Below, in pieces: positions 8,633 through 18,000 of a stretch of DNA of 64,000 nt. The DNA is from an uncultured Synechococcaceae cyanobacterium (GTDB lineage Bacteria > Cyanobacteriota > Cyanobacteriia > PCC-6307 > Cyanobiaceae), in assembly GCA_902634405.1 (NCBI GenBank), contig CACPJY010000002.1, forward strand, positions 62,001 to 126,000, given 5' to 3'. Position 1 is the stretch's first letter. Each line of letters opens with the position of its first letter. Under the pieces are notes generated by a model that worked only from the letters and a program-made list of their open reading frames with translations, was not told the DNA's origin and made no database searches. A program made the translations under genes and the position numbers.

Positions 8633-9985
8633 GTGAATCTTACTAATCTTTATACGGTACACAAGCTAGGTAATCTTTCTAATATTCTGCTAGTAAGAAT
8701 CGTAGTATTAGAGGTTTTAAAGGCTGTAGAATCAGGAGCATTTTCAGAGGATGCTTTAGAAAGAAATTGTTTAAAATATTCTCTATGCAATAAGGATCGA
8801 GCCTTTGCCAAAGAAATATCATATGGGGTCATTAGAAAGAAGTATTGGCTAGATGGATGGATTGATTATTTGGGGAAATTACCTTCAAAGAAGCAACCTC
8901 CTCTTATCCGCTTGATCCTTCACTTGGGCCTTTATCAAATATTTTGTATGAATAGTGTTCCTTTACCTACTGTAGTTAATACATCAGTTGAGTTAACAAA
9001 AGTAATTAAGTTAGGTCAATTGAGTGCAGTTGTGAATGGCATCTTGCGAGCATCGATTCGGGCGAGAGATGCAGGCAAAACGTTCCCATTGCCTAATGTC
9101 CTTGAACAACGTTTGTCAATGGAATATTCTTTGCCTGTTTGGTTGATAGAAAAATTGATTTTCTGGTGTGGGATTGATGGGGCCCAGAGATTTGCTATTG
9201 CTTCCAATAAAACTCCTTCTATAGACTTAAGGGTTAATCGACTTAGGGCTAGGCCTGAGAATGTACAGAAAGCTTTGAATGATGCGGGATTAAGTAGTTC
9301 GTTAATTGAGGATTGCCCTAACGGACTTTCTGTATCATCGGGTTTTGGAGATATTCGTAATTGGCCAGGATATAAAGAGGGATTTTGGTGTGTTCAAGAT
9401 AGATCCTCACAGTGGGTTTCTACACTTTTGGAACCACAGCCAGGAGAACAAGTCCTTGATGCTTGTTCAGCTCCAGGAGGTAAAAGCACTCATATCGCTG
9501 AGCTTATGAACAATCAAGGTTCTCTTTTAGCTGTTGATTTATCGAAAAATCGACTACAGAGAGTAACCGAAAATGCAGATCGCTTAGGTATTAATTGTTT
9601 AAGAACGATTGCTACCGATGCTACAAAACTTGTCTCTAGAAAAGATTTACATAATTATTTTAATCGCATCTTGATCGATGCACCTTGCTCGGGTTTAGGT
9701 ACTTTAGCTAGACATCCTGATGCACGATGGAGGATGAATCCAAAGCAAATCAACCAATTAATTTTATTACAAGAAAAATTGCTTGAGAGCTTACTGCCTC
9801 TTCTTCATCCTAGAGGCCGTCTTGTGTATTCTACTTGTACTATTCATTTTGACGAGAATATAAATCAAATTGACAAATTTCTTTCTAGGCATTCACAATT
9901 GAAACTGATTAGCCAGGAGCAGCGGTGGCCAGATCCTGAAAAACCTGGAGATGGTTTTTTTGCAGCTGTTTTAGAAGTTAATTGA
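8633..9985 (+). CDS. rsmB: 16S rRNA m5C967 methyltransferase RsmB (Sun)
   Basis: A SAM-dependent rRNA cytosine-C5 methyltransferase with an N-terminal NusB-like RNA-binding domain (about residues 25-160) and a C-terminal Rossmann methyltransferase domain. Motif I is DACSAPGGKSTHIAEL near residue 280, motif IV is DAPCSGLGTLARHPD near residue 344, and the catalytic Cys segment is YSTCTI near residue 395. The length of 450 residues is usual. The track start is a GTG at 8633; the family normally begins close to LVRIVVLEVL, so a later start is possible. It lies five bases after the ATL gene. Confidence 0.94.
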   Translation: MNLTNLYTVHKLGNLSNILLVRIVVLEVLKAVESGAFSEDALERNCLKYSLCNKDRAFAKEISYGVIRKKYWLDGWIDYLGKLPSKKQPPLIRLILHLGLYQIFCMNSVPLPTVVNTSVELTKVIKLGQLSAVVNGILRASIRARDAGKTFPLPNVLEQRLSMEYSLPVWLIEKLIFWCGIDGAQRFAIASNKTPSIDLRVNRLRARPENVQKALNDAGLSSSLIEDCPNGLSVSSGFGDIRNWPGYKEGFWCVQDRSSQWVSTLLEPQPGEQVLDACSAPGGKSTHIAELMNNQGSLLAVDLSKNRLQRVTENADRLGINCLRTIATDATKLVSRKDLHNYFNRILIDAPCSGLGTLARHPDARWRMNPKQINQLILLQEKLLESLLPLLHPRGRLVYSTCTIHFDENINQIDKFLSRHSQLKLISQEQRWPDPEKPGDGFFAAVLEVN

Positions 9986-10041
9986 AAATATATTTACATA
10001 ACACTAAAAAATCTAAGGAAATGTGAAAGTAATTAATATAT

Positions 10042-11949
10042 TCAATTTACTGTATTCTCTTTAGTTGGTTGCCTTATAGGATTTTTAAGTTGTATTAGTA
10101 TCTGTTTTGGTTCTTGTTTGAATTCTTTTCTTTTTTTTAAAATAGGTTTTTTAGGGAAGTTGATTGATTTGAATTCTTTTTGTATTTCTCTCATGAACTG
10201 TTTCCAAGCCCATGCTGCTTCACCACTTCCACCTTTTGTTTCAGTATTGTTGTCGTGCCCAAACCATATTCCAGTGGTTAATTGCGGAATTGAGCCTATA
10301 AACCACAAATCTCTACTGCCTTCAGAAGTACCAGTTTTCCCAGCAACTTGCCTATTCTCTAATATTGCGGCTATACCTGTGCCGCTATTTACTACTTGTT
10401 GAAGCATCCAGTTAAGTGTGTCTGCAGTATTTTGATCTAAGGCTTTTCTTCCTTTGTTTCCATTTTTTACGTGGCTCCACAGAATCGAATTGTCAGGACC
10501 TCGTATTTCTTCAAAAGGACTGGGTTTGATATATACCCCTCTATTTGCCACAGCTGAATAAGCATTTGTCATGTCAAGCAAGGTTTGTTCATAAGCTCCA
10601 ATCGCTAGGGGATAGTATTTCCCAAGAGGGACTTTATTACCTATACCCAAATCATTTGCTATTTGAATTACAGCCTCAAAGCCAACTTCATCTATAAGTT
10701 TTACTGCCACAGTGTTTAGTGAATTAGTGAAAGCATCTGACAGCGATACTTTCCCCATGTATTTATTCCCAAAGTTATTCGGGCAATATCCTTTCCAACA
10801 GGTTGGATTATCTAAAATTTCATTTTCGGGAATGAATCCTTCTTTTAGTGCTGCTGCATATGGGAAAAGCTTGAATGTTGAGCCTGGTGATCTAAGAGCT
10901 TGAGTTGCTCTGTTGAATTGAGTGTTTTTGAAATCTTTTCCACCGACCATTACTCTTACAAGACCGGTGTTTGGTTGTATTGAAACAAGGGACCCTTCAG
11001 TATTCCCAGGGGTGTATTTTTGTATTATTTTTTGGGCTTTTATTTGCCAGTCTAAATTTAGACTTGTTTTTATTTTCAATCCACCAACTTCAAGTTCTTC
11101 TTTCGTAAGAACTTCTGGCAATTTTCTTGTCACCCAGTCTGTAAAAAAAGGTGCAGGGCTATTGAAATACTTTGGGATGGCAGGTTTTAAATTCACAGAA
11201 CTTCCTTGAGCAAAAGAGGCTTGACTCTCAGTAATAAAGCCAGCTAGGTACATCTTTTGGAGGACGACTGCTCTACGTTTAATTGCTAGATCGATGTTGA
11301 CCAATGGAGAATATAATGAAGGTGCAGGTGGTAATCCTGCAATTAGAGCTGCCTCAGGCAGTGTTAATTGATTAGGCTTTTTTGAGAAGTAAACCCAAGA
11401 AGCATCGGCTATTCCATAGGCTCCTGAACCAAGGTATACATTGTTCAGATACTGCTCAAGTATTTCCTTTTTGCTTAGTTGTCTTTCTAATTTATATGAC
11501 AGTAGAGCTTCTTTAGCTTTTCTAATTAAGTTTCGCTCTTGGTTTAGAAAAATTATTCGCGCTAGTTGTTGAGTGATAGTGCTTCCACCTTGGTTGATAG
11601 ATGCATCTCTTAAATTAGAAATAATTGCTCTACAAATACCCCAAATGTCAACTCCTTTGTGGTAATAGAACCTTCGGTCTTCTGCAGCAATAAAAGCTTT
11701 TTGGATTATTTGAGGTATTTCTTCAAAACTTACCTTTTCACGTGTAGCAGGACCAACTTTCTGAATTATTTTACCATCAGTCGATAAGATTGAAAGAGTA
11801 CCACTACGTCTATATCTTGCAATATTCTTAGAATCTGGGAGCAATGAGTCTATTGCTTGACTAACAAATTTTTCGCTTAATGCAGCTGTAGCGCCAAGGC
11901 CTGATGCTAAGAAAATTAGAAGAAGCCATTGACCTCTACTTCTGCTCAC
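10042..11949 (-). CDS. Class A penicillin-binding protein (bifunctional transglycosylase/transpeptidase)
   Basis: Periplasm-facing peptidoglycan synthase anchored by an N-terminal helix (about residues 8-27). The GT51 transglycosylase motif EDRRFYYHKGVD is near residue 91 and QGGSTITQQLAR near residue 119. The transpeptidase domain has the active-site SxxK in PGSTFKLFPY (near residue 353), the SxN motif in TNSLN, and KTGTS near residue 541. The length of 635 residues is usual for cyanobacterial PBP1-type enzymes. The GTG start overlaps the stop codon of chlG (GTGA), indicating translational coupling. Confidence 0.95.
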   Translation of the reverse strand: MSRSRGQWLLLIFLASGLGATAALSEKFVSQAIDSLLPDSKNIARYRRSGTLSILSTDGKIIQKVGPATREKVSFEEIPQIIQKAFIAAEDRRFYYHKGVDIWGICRAIISNLRDASINQGGSTITQQLARIIFLNQERNLIRKAKEALLSYKLERQLSKKEILEQYLNNVYLGSGAYGIADASWVYFSKKPNQLTLPEAALIAGLPPAPSLYSPLVNIDLAIKRRAVVLQKMYLAGFITESQASFAQGSSVNLKPAIPKYFNSPAPFFTDWVTRKLPEVLTKEELEVGGLKIKTSLNLDWQIKAQKIIQKYTPGNTEGSLVSIQPNTGLVRVMVGGKDFKNTQFNRATQALRSPGSTFKLFPYAAALKEGFIPENEILDNPTCWKGYCPNNFGNKYMGKVSLSDAFTNSLNTVAVKLIDEVGFEAVIQIANDLGIGNKVPLGKYYPLAIGAYEQTLLDMTNAYSAVANRGVYIKPSPFEEIRGPDNSILWSHVKNGNKGRKALDQNTADTLNWMLQQVVNSGTGIAAILENRQVAGKTGTSEGSRDLWFIGSIPQLTTGIWFGHDNNTETKGGSGEAAWAWKQFMREIQKEFKSINFPKKPILKKRKEFKQEPKQILIQLKNPIRQPTKENTVN

Positions 11950-12899
11950 AATGTTTGAATCAGGGAACTATGGCCAATCGCAATAGCAGTTACTAGCATC
12001 CCTAAAATTAAAAAAGGTTGAGCGCTAGCTTGATATCTAACGTCAAACTCTAATGGATCTCTAAGAAGCCAGATATCTTGGAATGTTATTTGGGGGATTA
12101 TGAGTAAAGTTAATACTACAGCAGCAAACTTTTGTCCAATTAAGATTAAAACAATTACCATTGATATTTGAAAGAAGTCAATCATTCCAGCACTTATCCA
12201 ACTTGCTTTCTTTATGCCAAACTCGACTGGAAGAGAATTAAGACCTAATTTCTTATCGCCCTCTACACTTTTAAAATCGTTTATTATTGCTATCCCAAGG
12301 CCAGAAAGACTATATGCCAAAGTTAAAAGGGTTGTTGTAAAAGTTAGATGGCCAAAAAGTGCTTGGCCTGCCCACCAAGGAAGGGCTATATAGCTAGCTC
12401 CGAGTGCATAGTTGCCTATCCAGCCATTTTGCTTGAGTTTTAGAGGTGGTGCTGAATAAATAAAACTTACAAAAGAACCTCCCAATGCAAGGAAAAACAG
12501 GACTGGTGTTTTGTGACCTGCCCATAAATCAAGACCATATGCAGTAAGAAGTCCTCCTAGTAGAAGTACCCAAATTTGAATTAAAACTTGTGATAAGGGG
12601 ATTGCTCCTGAAGGGATAGGTCTATATGGTTCGTTAATTGCGTCTATATCTCGATCGTAATAGTCATTAATGGTTTGAGTGTACCCAGTAAGCAAAGGTC
12701 CGCTCATGACCATGCATGCGGCGGCTGCTAGAACGTCTTGCAATCGCCATTGATAATTGCCACTTGCTGCTGCTCCACATACAACCCCCCAAAGAAGAGG
12801 AATCCATGTGACTGGCTTCATTAGCTGCAAGCGCAACTTCCAGATGTTTTTAGTTCCCGAAGCATCTTTGATGCCTAGGAGCTGCCGTGCATCACTCAT
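11946..12899 (-). CDS. chlG: Chlorophyll synthase (geranylgeranyl/phytyl transferase)
   Basis: A UbiA-superfamily membrane prenyltransferase that esterifies (di)vinyl chlorophyllide with phytyl or geranylgeranyl diphosphate, the last step of chlorophyll synthesis at the thylakoid. The first Asp-rich motif is NDYYDRDIDAINEPYRPIP near residue 86, and the second region is NDFKSVEGDKKLGLNSLPV near residue 206. Eight or nine hydrophobic helices are visible. The length of 317 residues is typical. It sits 10 bases after the DUF2862 gene and is coupled to the PBP gene downstream. Confidence 0.96.
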   Translation of the reverse strand: MSDARQLLGIKDASGTKNIWKLRLQLMKPVTWIPLLWGVVCGAAASGNYQWRLQDVLAAAACMVMSGPLLTGYTQTINDYYDRDIDAINEPYRPIPSGAIPLSQVLIQIWVLLLGGLLTAYGLDLWAGHKTPVLFFLALGGSFVSFIYSAPPLKLKQNGWIGNYALGASYIALPWWAGQALFGHLTFTTTLLTLAYSLSGLGIAIINDFKSVEGDKKLGLNSLPVEFGIKKASWISAGMIDFFQISMVIVLILIGQKFAAVVLTLLIIPQITFQDIWLLRDPLEFDVRYQASAQPFLILGMLVTAIAIGHSSLIQTL

Positions 12900-12909
12900 T
12901 AGTTAGGCC

Positions 12910-13134
12910 TTAGGCGCGAACTATTTCACTGCCGAAGAACCAGCTGGTTTTTCCATCGCTGAGTTCTAAGACAACACCGATGTCACCACCATCTGTCATC
13001 TTGTAGTCAACGATGGTTCCTCTTGAATTTTGTTCCAGGAGTTCTTTTAGAGCACCTGGAATGCGGTCACGGACTTGTTCAAGGTCAACTCTGACCTTTG
13101 AACCAATTTTAAAAGCTGTGGCAGCCTGGGACAT
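12910..13134 (-). CDS. DUF2862 family protein
   Basis: A 74-residue cyanobacterial protein of the DUF2862 type, likely an SH3-like small beta fold, with the segment IGSKVRVDLEQVRDRIP followed by GTIVDYKMTDGGDIGVVLEL and a terminal SWFFGSEIVRA. The track start is three codons earlier; I choose MSQAATAFK at 13134. It is immediately upstream of chlG, so it probably belongs to the same transcript, which hints at a photosynthesis-related but undefined role. The family has no established function that I can name. Confidence 0.82.
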   Translation of the reverse strand: MSQAATAFKIGSKVRVDLEQVRDRIPGALKELLEQNSRGTIVDYKMTDGGDIGVVLELSDGKTSWFFGSEIVRA

Positions 13135-13196
13135 GGCCTGCAAGGCTTGATAGGTGGCGCAACCCTAACAGCCACTAGTTCATTTCATCTAACTCA

Positions 13197-13997
13197 ATGG
13201 TCGCTCTTCGTTTAATTCCTTGTCTTGATGTGGCAAACGGTCGAGTCGTTAAAGGTGTCAATTTTGTTGATCTAAGGGATGCTGGGGACCCTGTTGAACT
13301 GGCTTGTCTTTACAGTCAGGCAGGAGCTGACGAGTTGGTATTTCTTGATATTGCTGCAACAAATGAAGGAAGAAAGACTCTCCTTGATTTAGTTCGACGC
13401 ACTGCAAAGTCTGTAACGATTCCTTTTACTGTTGGTGGTGGTATTTCTTCAATAGACGCTATTACCGATCTTTTGAGGGCAGGAGCTGATAAGGTCAGCT
13501 TAAATTCTTCTGCTGTTCGTGAGCCAGAATTAGTATCCAATGGTGCTTCTCGATTTGGTAGTCAGTGCATAGTTGTAGCTATTGATGCCAAGAGAAGGGA
13601 TGGTACAAATCGTGGTTGGGATGTTTTTGTAAAAGGGGGTCGAGAAAATACAGGTTTAGATGTTTTGGACTGGGCAAAACGCGTGAATAAGTTGGGTGCA
13701 GGGGAAATCTTGCTTACATCAATGGATGGAGATGGAACACAGGCTGGTTACGATATAGAACTAACTCGAGCCGTGTCAGATGCTGTATCAGTTCCAGTAA
13801 TTGCTTCTGGCGGAGCTGGTTGTATAGAACATATTGCAGAAGTATTTATAAAAGGGAAAGCTTCGGCTGCTCTTTTAGCTTCTTTATTGCATGATCAGGT
13901 TTTGACTGTTGAGCAGATAAAAACTGATTTAATTAGTAGAAAACTTCCAATTAGACCAATTGAAAGAATAGACCTTAATAAACTTGGTACTAGTTAA
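13197..13997 (+). CDS. hisF: Imidazole glycerol phosphate synthase cyclase subunit HisF
   Basis: A TIM-barrel cyclase that uses ammonia from HisH to turn PRFAR into IGP and AICAR in histidine biosynthesis. The N-terminal catalytic Asp motif is [14 protein letters not shown] at residues 7-20, the second catalytic Asp is in [13 protein letters not shown] near residue 177, and the phosphate-binding segments GGGI and SGGAG are present. The length of 266 residues is slightly above the usual 250-260 because of a short C-terminal tail. It is divergent from the DUF2862-chlG-PBP group. Confidence 0.97.
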   Translation: MVALRLIPCLDVANGRVVKGVNFVDLRDAGDPVELACLYSQAGADELVFLDIAATNEGRKTLLDLVRRTAKSVTIPFTVGGGISSIDAITDLLRAGADKVSLNSSAVREPELVSNGASRFGSQCIVVAIDAKRRDGTNRGWDVFVKGGRENTGLDVLDWAKRVNKLGAGEILLTSMDGDGTQAGYDIELTRAVSDAVSVPVIASGGAGCIEHIAEVFIKGKASAALLASLLHDQVLTVEQIKTDLISRKLPIRPIERIDLNKLGTS

Positions 13998-14183
13998 TAC
14001 TCATTGGTTTGTCCAAAAAAAGTATAATTTATAGAAAAATAAATATTTTTGGTATATACATATTTATATAAAAACTTATCTTTTGCTCTAATTCTATTAT
14101 TAAGTTTATTTCTAATTACTTATGAGTCATAGGCTTATCTAATTTAGTCTATTGAAGAAATCGTCACTTCAACTGATCTCAAT

Positions 14184-14885
14184 TTGGAACCAGGAAACCC
14201 TAAGGCTGTTAAAGAATTGTTCAATGCTATAGCTCCCAGCTATGACAGGTTAAATGACTTATTTAGTTTTGGATTGCATAGGTTGTGGAAGCGTCAATTG
14301 ATTGCATCTCTTACCCCTTCTCCTGGGGAGCATTGGGTTGATCTTTGTTGTGGGACTGGAGACCTTGCATTGCTTTTGTCCAAGGAGGTCGGTCCTAGTG
14401 GGAGTGTTTTAGGACTGGACTGTTCAGGTCAATCCTTGGTATTAGCTCAAAAACGTTCTTTGAAAATGCCGTGGCTTAATTTGAAATGGATAGAAGCAGA
14501 TCTTTTTGATAATGGACTTCCTTCAAACAGTTTTGAGGGGGTGGCAATGGCTTATGGCCTAAGGAATTTGCATGACCCTTTTGAAGGCCTTGTAGAGATT
14601 AGGCGGCTCTTAAAGCCTGGAGCAAGGGCAGGTGTTTTAGATTTCCAATCAGGACAGGAATCAAAATTTGGAAATAGATTTCAGACCTTTTACTTGCGTC
14701 AATTTGTAGTTCCACTTGCTTCAAAACTGGGTTTTAAGGATCATTACGCATACATAGAAAAAAGCTTGAAACTTTTTCCGAATGGACCTTCTCTGGTGAA
14801 AATGTCGATTGAAGCTGGCTTCTCTTCAGCTAGCTATCACCCATTTGCTTTTGGACAAATGGGAACCTTGCTATTACATGCGTAA
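14184..14885 (+). CDS. menG: Demethylphylloquinone/menaquinone C-methyltransferase (UbiE/MenG family)
   Basis: A SAM-dependent methyltransferase for the last methylation in phylloquinone synthesis, the electron acceptor A1 of photosystem I. Motifs are FNAIAPSYDRLNDL near residue 13, SAM-binding DLCCGTGDLALLL near residue 50 and AYGLRNLHDPFEGL near residue 120. The length of 233 residues is normal. The frame opens with TTG at 14184. Cyanobacteria lacking ubiquinone use this enzyme for phylloquinone, so I prefer menG over ubiE. Confidence 0.9.
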   Translation: MEPGNPKAVKELFNAIAPSYDRLNDLFSFGLHRLWKRQLIASLTPSPGEHWVDLCCGTGDLALLLSKEVGPSGSVLGLDCSGQSLVLAQKRSLKMPWLNLKWIEADLFDNGLPSNSFEGVAMAYGLRNLHDPFEGLVEIRRLLKPGARAGVLDFQSGQESKFGNRFQTFYLRQFVVPLASKLGFKDHYAYIEKSLKLFPNGPSLVKMSIEAGFSSASYHPFAFGQMGTLLLHA

Positions 14886-14960
14886 TAGCTAACCAGTAGA
14901 AAGACTCATGCGGTAAAGCAATGAGATCAGTTATGAAGAAAATATTAAGAGGAGGCTTTG

Positions 14961-15311
14961 ATGGCTTTCCCTATCCCCTCTCTACTAAGTTCAATTCATG
15001 AACTACTCTATGAAGTTCAATGGCTGGAAGGCTTGATTTTAGTTAGCGAGGGTAGAAAGGCTTCTTTTATTTCAATTTCTCAGCTAGACCCCTTATTCGA
15101 AAGGCTTAGAGCACATCCAAAGGGATCAATAGTTGCAGAAAAACTTTGTTTATCCCTTTATGAGACATATGAGGATGGTGCAGCAAAGCCAGTACTTGTT
15201 TTGCAAGGTAATGGAGGCTTTTGGTTAGGCGTTATTGGTATTGGAAAACAACACTATGAGAATATCTACAATATTGCACATTTGAACAGATGCCTTGAAC
15301 TTTCCATTTAG
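14961..15311 (+). CDS. Conserved cyanobacterial protein of unknown function
   Basis: A 116-residue soluble protein that I cannot place in a named family. The track starts one codon early at a TTG; the ATG at 14961 has a strong ribosome-binding site AGAGGAGG six bases upstream. The sequence has an N-terminal amphipathic helix (SIHELLYEVQWLEG), a hydrophobic strand region (PVLVLQGNGGFWLGVIGI) and no signal peptide. It lies 75 bases after menG on the same strand and could be co-transcribed. Confidence 0.75.
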   Translation: MAFPIPSLLSSIHELLYEVQWLEGLILVSEGRKASFISISQLDPLFERLRAHPKGSIVAEKLCLSLYETYEDGAAKPVLVLQGNGGFWLGVIGIGKQHYENIYNIAHLNRCLELSI

Positions 15312-15506
15312 ATCATTCAACCATTTAAAGTTTTTACATAAAGCCATAAAAACTAAAATTTAGTACAATTTAAAGTCTAATTTTTTGCAAAAAATTATCT
15401 GGATAATGAGATGTCAAGATTATATTAATCTACACATTAAATAAAATATAAATTTTCTATACTCTATGGTGTAGAATAGAAAGTCGAGAAAACACAAAAC
15501 TCAAAG

Positions 15507-16502
15507 TTGCTTATCACTCGAACCCCTTTCAGGATATCTTTTTATGGGGGTGGTCTAGATTATCCATCGTGGTATAAGAATAATCAATCAATTGTTTTAT
15601 GTGGAGGCTTGGATTACTATTGTTATCAAACTGTCCGAAATTTCCCCCCCTTCTTTGAAAATAAATATAGAGCTGCATATTCAAAAATAGAACTTGTCAA
15701 TGAAATAAATGATATTCAACATCCCGCAATTAGAGAAGCTGTAAGGACCTATAGTAGAGGTAAACCTGTTGAAGTTTCTCATATTGGTGATCTTCCCGCA
15801 AGAAGCGGAATTGGAAGTTCATCTGCATTTACTGTAGGACTGATTCTTTCTTTGAACGCTCTTAATGGTGATTATATAGGCTGCAATCAGTTGGCCCAGG
15901 AGGCTATTAGACTCGAACAAGATGTAATGAAAGAAAAAGTAGGTTTTCAAGATCAGTGCGCATCATCATTTGGAGGATTAGTGCTTATCAAAGCCAATAA
16001 TGAATCAATAAGCCCTAAAAGGTTTATTGTATCTAGGGAATACAAAGAACACATCTCTAGTTCATTATTAATGGGATTTAATGGGCTAAGTAGATATTCA
16101 TCCATTAGTTCTAATAGAACTATTAAGAGTATAGAGACTGGTTTCCACAAAAGTCTTTTAGAAGATCTTTATCAATTGTCAATAAGTGGAGTTGAGGCAT
16201 TCTCTAAACAACTAGATATTGATAAACATGCTGAAATTACTAAAAAAAGTAGGGATATAAAGATGCGACTAAATGGAGACATAAAGGATATAAATACATT
16301 AGAACTTATTGAGACTAGTGAAAAAGCGGGATCTCTTTGTACTCGATTCATGGGAGCTGGGGGAGGGGGGTTCTTTGTATGCTGGGCACCTCAATCAAAT
16401 CACCAGAAAATAATAGACTCTCTACCTACTATTAAAACTTGGGTTAAAGTAAGATTTAGCACAACTGGCAGTCAAGTTATTTTTGCAGACCAGACTTTAT
16501 AA
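15507..16502 (+). CDS. GHMP-family sugar kinase (D-glycero-D-manno-heptose 7-phosphate kinase-like)
   Basis: A small-molecule kinase of the GHMP fold. The N-terminus TRTPFRISFYGGGLDYP is the substrate/Mg segment of heptose-7-phosphate and related sugar kinases. The ATP-binding motif PARSGIGSSSAFTVG is near residue 97, and the C-terminal GAGGGGFFVCW near residue 288 is motif 3. The length of 331 residues is normal. The start is TTG. It lies before glycosyltransferase genes, so it may supply a nucleotide-activated heptose for surface glycan synthesis. The other heptose genes (gmhA, gmhB, hddC) are not in the window, so the exact sugar is open. Confidence 0.85.
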   Translation: MLITRTPFRISFYGGGLDYPSWYKNNQSIVLCGGLDYYCYQTVRNFPPFFENKYRAAYSKIELVNEINDIQHPAIREAVRTYSRGKPVEVSHIGDLPARSGIGSSSAFTVGLILSLNALNGDYIGCNQLAQEAIRLEQDVMKEKVGFQDQCASSFGGLVLIKANNESISPKRFIVSREYKEHISSSLLMGFNGLSRYSSISSNRTIKSIETGFHKSLLEDLYQLSISGVEAFSKQLDIDKHAEITKKSRDIKMRLNGDIKDINTLELIETSEKAGSLCTRFMGAGGGGFFVCWAPQSNHQKIIDSLPTIKTWVKVRFSTTGSQVIFADQTL

Positions 16503-16699
16503 AGTTATATTGTTTGGAAAATAATCAGAAATTGTCTTCAAAAATTAATCTTAAAACTGATCGCATCACTTGTGAAGGACCTCTTTCCCAAGAGTAACGA
16601 TCTATGTATACTTTTTGAATCGAAATATCATGAGATTGAGAGAATGGCTTTGATTTTTCAAATCTTGGTTTATAATTAAATTACTTAACCCTATTTATA

Positions 16700-16903
16700 A
16701 TGGCGCCAACTGCGAGTGAAAAAAAGGAAGAGGTTAAAAAACACCTAAAGAAACTTCGTCGCGATTTACGTACCATGCATACTGCTGTCACTGAAAACCA
16801 AACATTGCCTGACCCTGAAGTCGTGAAAACTGTAATGAGTCAAATGGAGGAGCTCCTTGAGTACTTGGAACCGAAGAGTTCCCGCAAGTCCAAAAAGAAA
16901 TAA
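16700..16903 (+). CDS. Small charged helical protein of unknown function
   Basis: A 67-residue, strongly basic and acidic protein (KKEEVKKHLKKLRRDLR at residues 8-24, C-terminal SSRKSKKK) predicted to be mostly alpha-helical with coiled-coil character. It has no membrane segment, signal peptide or Cys. It has an ATG start after a well-formed AT-rich leader and is followed by a perfect AT-rich hairpin. I do not recognise the family. It may be a nucleic-acid-associated protein, judged only from the composition. Confidence 0.65.
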   Translation: MAPTASEKKEEVKKHLKKLRRDLRTMHTAVTENQTLPDPEVVKTVMSQMEELLEYLEPKSSRKSKKK

Positions 16904-16963
16904 AAGAATTATCTGTAATCTTTAAGAAATTTCATTTATCCATTATTAACTATCTTATCGAAT

Positions 16964-16996
16964 TGATTTATCAAAATTGTAAATTTTGATAAATCA
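16964..16996. repeat. Perfect AT-rich inverted repeat (15-bp stem, 3-base loop)
   Basis: TGATTTATCAAAATT is followed after GTA by its exact reverse complement. It lies between the small charged protein gene and the first GT2 gene. No T-run follows on either strand, so it is not a classic Rho-independent terminator. It may be an mRNA 3'-end stabiliser or a protein-binding palindrome. Confidence 0.7.
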
Positions 16997-17106
16997 CAAC
17001 CACTAGTAATTATTTTCTTTATATGGGTAAAATATATTTCAGTAAACCTTACTATTTGCCTTCTTAAGGATATTCCAATTAATCATATCTCTTCTCTTAT
17101 AGTGAA

Positions 17107-18000
17107 ATGACCCATTTATATACGCAAGAGAGATTTAAGCAAATATCTGCTGTTGTTGTTTGGTATAAACCCGAGCAAAGTTATATAAGAAATTTGAAAT
17201 CCTATTCTAAATTTTTAGGACATACTTGGGTTATTGATAACTCGGTTTTAGATCATTCAAAATGGGTCGATCATTTGGATTCAGTTAGTTATATTTCTCT
17301 AAAAGGGAATTATGGGATAGCTCATGCTATCAATAGGGGATGTTCTCAGGCAATAGACAAAGGTTATAAATTTATTCTAACAATGGATCAGGACAGTTCA
17401 TTTAAGGATCATTCAATAACAAAGCATATTAAAGATGCATTGATCCTTTTTCGTGACCCTTTAGTTACAATTGTCGCTCCTATATTTGATACCAGCTGTA
17501 ACCCCATTGACACTATGCCTTTTCAGGCTTCAGCCGCTATTTCCTCTGGAAACCTTCTTAGATTATCGGCTTGGAATTTTCTAGGTGGTTTAGAAACTAA
17601 ATTCTTTATGGATCAGATAGATCATGAGTTTTGTATGCGGATTCAGCAGAGTAATTTTAAAATTTTTATTAATCCCTCAGTCTATATGGAACATAAGATT
17701 GGAAACCCAATTACTAAACGAATTTTAGGTAAGGAATTTACCTCTACAAATCATTATTGGGGCCAGAGATACTATTTTATGAGGAATTCTCTTTATATAA
17801 GATCAAAATATCCTAAACATTCAAAAGCATTATATCTATATATAAAAGATATTCTAATATTGATTTTGACAATCATTCTCCTTGAAAAAGATATTTTTAG
17901 AAAGCTCTTAGCTATTTTTCTTGGTGTCTTTGATTTTATATTTAATAGATTTGGTTCACTTCAAGATAATCATCCTATCTTCTTCAAGAATGCCAAATAG
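17107..18000 (+). CDS. Family 2 glycosyltransferase (rhamnosyltransferase-like)
   Basis: A GT-A fold transferase for surface polysaccharide assembly. Visible features are VVVWYKPEQS at the N-terminus, WVIDNS near residue 43, GNYGIAHAINRG, the metal-binding region LTMDQDSSF near residue 96 and the acceptor-side motif FMDQIDHEFCMRI near residue 172, all typical of rhamnosyltransferase-type GT2 enzymes. A hydrophobic C-terminal segment (LILILTIILL) suggests membrane attachment. The length of 297 residues is normal. The next GT2 gene starts inside its last codons. Confidence 0.85.
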   Translation: MTHLYTQERFKQISAVVVWYKPEQSYIRNLKSYSKFLGHTWVIDNSVLDHSKWVDHLDSVSYISLKGNYGIAHAINRGCSQAIDKGYKFILTMDQDSSFKDHSITKHIKDALILFRDPLVTIVAPIFDTSCNPIDTMPFQASAAISSGNLLRLSAWNFLGGLETKFFMDQIDHEFCMRIQQSNFKIFINPSVYMEHKIGNPITKRILGKEFTSTNHYWGQRYYFMRNSLYIRSKYPKHSKALYLYIKDILILILTIILLEKDIFRKLLAIFLGVFDFIFNRFGSLQDNHPIFFKNAK

